Positions 5,530-7,066 of a DNA stretch of 7,066 bases are shown here, in pieces; position 1 is the stretch's first letter; every line of letters begins with the position of its first letter. Source of the DNA: Candidatus Woesearchaeota archaeon CG11_big_fil_rev_8_21_14_0_20_43_8 (lineage in GTDB: Archaea; Nanobdellota; Nanobdellia; Woesearchaeales; CG08-08-20-14); the NCBI GenBank assembly GCA_002762705.1, contig PCVE01000095.1, positions 3,246-10,311 on the forward strand, read 5' to 3'. The position numbers were made by a program, and so were the translations under genes. The notes beneath the pieces are model-generated. The model was not told where the DNA came from and made no database searches. It was given only the letters and a program-made list of their open reading frames with translations.

Positions 5530-7066
5530 TCACCCATATCGATAATCGACCTCTATAAGAACAGAGAATTCCTCGCCAAAAGCACCCATTGTCTGTGTTG
5601 TTGAACCTTTGATACTTTTTCCATCAAGTGACATCTTAGCTTTTATTGGATTTGGTTTGCTGGCAAAATCAGAGGTCTTCCTATAGCTTACATCCTCTTT
5701 TGCATAAGTCCCGGAACTTGGAGTGAAAACACCTTCAATTGGACAGACCTTTTTGCTGACAGCATCTGAGGCCATCACAGTTATCCAATCCTTGCTGCTA
5801 TCTACGACATCGATTTTGACATCATACATAATAGGGTCATCATAATCGACAGATAATCTCACAGGTGCTTTGCTTTCAGAAGGATTTTTTTCATCGATCT
5901 CCCAGGTGTTATGTGACGAACCACTTGATTGACTCAGGCTGTTCTCATAGATCATACCACAGTCATGATTGAAATCGATCAAATGATAATTCTGGCTATT
6001 GTATGTGATGAACTGGTCTTTCACATAGAATTCATCTTCATCCTCATCGTATACTAGGACATCATTCGACAACATGTGCCCAGACGTAGAAAGCCTATGG
6101 TTCGCATAAAGCACCTGCCAACCAGTTGAATACGAAAAGCTCCATCGGGTGGTCCCGCGCCATTCAGGATTGCACTTCTCACGAGAATCCACTTTGTATT
6201 TGTCTTTATAGAAATCCGCCATATCTGGATCCGAATTTGAATATATCAATACAACCGCAAGCACTTTCTCATCATCACGTGTCCTGCAGAACTTCCTCTC
6301 CTTTATTTCAGTCCAATCTTCCCAATGCCATATATCGCCGATTTTGATAAGTGCTTGGCGTCTGTGCTTTTGGTCTGATTCTTTTTCGAACTTGAAAACC
6401 ACTTTGTCGATGTTGTCTGTGAATGCATATGCTCGATAAGCCATCGAAAGAGGTTCAAGATCGACTTCCTGCGACAATTCTGTCTTTGTGTTCACTAGCT
6501 TGCTCTTGTATGCTTTTCCAACTGGCCGCATCGGCTTACCTTTGTATGTTCCGGTCGGAAAAACAGGCGCATCCTGATATCTCTCTTCAGGGTTCTGGTT
6601 CCAATTCCAAAGCGCATACTCCGCGAATGCATCATCAAAACCAGAAGCAGAAGTGACCACTTTTCTTGCATCGATGTCTTTGACAGCGAAAAGATCAGAT
6701 TTGACCTTGCTGATACCGCCATAATATTGTGTCTGGAAAAGATACCATATGTATCGCGTATATTCTTTATACCTGTTCCATTGGATGAGATCCTCATGCA
6801 GCAATGAGAACGAACCATCAAGCACACGCCATTCAACATTGTAATCCGGATAGACCCAATGTTCCGACCATGTCGCAGTGGCTTCCAGCATCCACATGCG
6901 AGGCACCTTGCTATATTCAAGAGGGATATAATACTGGAAACAATGGAACAATTCATGGGCTGCTGTAGACTGGACTATTTTTTTGTCTTCGGCCTTCGTG
7001 ACCTTCACATAGCAGCGTCTAGCACCGGCGAGGTTCCGCATGATAGCAGAACCATAGAAACCATTT
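5530..7066 (-). CDS. zinc metalloprotease (HELFH, gluzincin-type), N-terminus off window
   Basis: The frame is open from the right edge (last full codon at 7065) to TGA at 5530. An ATG at 7041 exists, but eight in-frame codons before it (NGFYGSAI) and the lack of any signal peptide after it indicate that the real start lies outside the window. Numbering from that Met, HELFH at 29-33 gives the two zinc-binding histidines and catalytic Glu30, and Glu53 in WMLEATATW (50-58), 20 residues later, fits the third ligand of gluzincin-type peptidases. From memory this AHELFH...EATATW pattern resembles secreted proteases annotated as MXAN_6640-like. The helical catalytic part extends to about 150. Strand-rich C-terminal domains follow (about 190-270, ending in AVVLIYSNS, and about 300-503), probably beta-sandwich modules for substrate or surface contact. 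No C-terminal membrane anchor is seen. An exported enzyme that cleaves surface or external proteins is inferred; the substrate is unknown. It lies upstream of the coiled-coil operon on the same strand, 89 bases away. Confidence 0.85.
   Translation of the reverse strand, partial: NGFYGSAIMRNLAGARRCYVKVTKAEDKKIVQSTAAHELFHCFQYYIPLEYSKVPRMWMLEATATWSEHWVYPDYNVEWRVLDGSFSLLHEDLIQWNRYKEYTRYIWYLFQTQYYGGISKVKSDLFAVKDIDARKVVTSASGFDDAFAEYALWNWNQNPEERYQDAPVFPTGTYKGKPMRPVGKAYKSKLVNTKTELSQEVDLEPLSMAYRAYAFTDNIDKVVFKFEKESDQKHRRQALIKIGDIWHWEDWTEIKERKFCRTRDDEKVLAVVLIYSNSDPDMADFYKDKYKVDSREKCNPEWRGTTRWSFSYSTGWQVLYANHRLSTSGHMLSNDVLVYDEDEDEFYVKDQFITYNSQNYHLIDFNHDCGMIYENSLSQSSGSSHNTWEIDEKNPSESKAPVRLSVDYDDPIMYDVKIDVVDSSKDWITVMASDAVSKKVCPIEGVFTPSSGTYAKEDVSYRKTSDFASKPNPIKAKMSLDGKSIKGSTTQTMGAFGEEFSVLIEVDYRYG

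Noticed and set aside
6126..6956. Small open frames on both strands inside the protease gene
   Set aside because: Overlap the HELFH protease reading frame, which has clear catalytic motifs; their translations look random.

Overview
The window most likely comes from an archaeon. TATA-type elements (CTTTATATAA, AAATATAAT, TTTATATAAATATA) lie about 25-30 bases before predicted transcript starts. Two of them imply leaderless mRNAs. The other genes use GGAGGT or GGTGAT, which match the archaeal 16S rRNA tail. The tandem secreted proteins carry a GTxG...F..G.PP...F motif that, from memory, recurs in surface proteins of DPANN archaea such as Woesearchaeota. The lineage is an inference, not proven here.

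Layout. Positions 1-873 (minus) hold the N-terminal 291 residues of an FAD-dependent oxidoreductase of the geranylgeranyl-reductase type; its C-terminus lies outside the window. An 81-base divergent promoter region follows. Two tandem plus-strand genes (955-1905 and 2000-2956) encode paralogous predicted lipoproteins of 316 and 318 residues with six aligned cysteines. A T-rich tract ends this block. It converges on a minus-strand three-gene operon (5440 down to 3081) of coiled-coil proteins, closed by a hairpin plus T-run that overlaps the last stop codon. Upstream of the operon, a large minus-strand gene (5530 to the right edge) encodes a HELFH zinc metalloprotease whose N-terminus is cut off by the window edge.

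How the genes may work together. The lipoproteins and the protease look like envelope or surface proteins. The coiled-coil trio is cytoplasmic by appearance: no signal peptides, tight translational coupling, and two members that share an amphipathic MGLFxxLKKK start, an acidic proline-rich linker with repeated DEPP-like motifs and a shared helical block. This suggests a membrane-tethered scaffold of three interacting proteins. I do not recognise the trio as a named system, and it is the most likely undescribed system here. No RNA genes, mobile elements or CRISPR arrays were seen, and no gene-free stretch exceeds about 125 bases.
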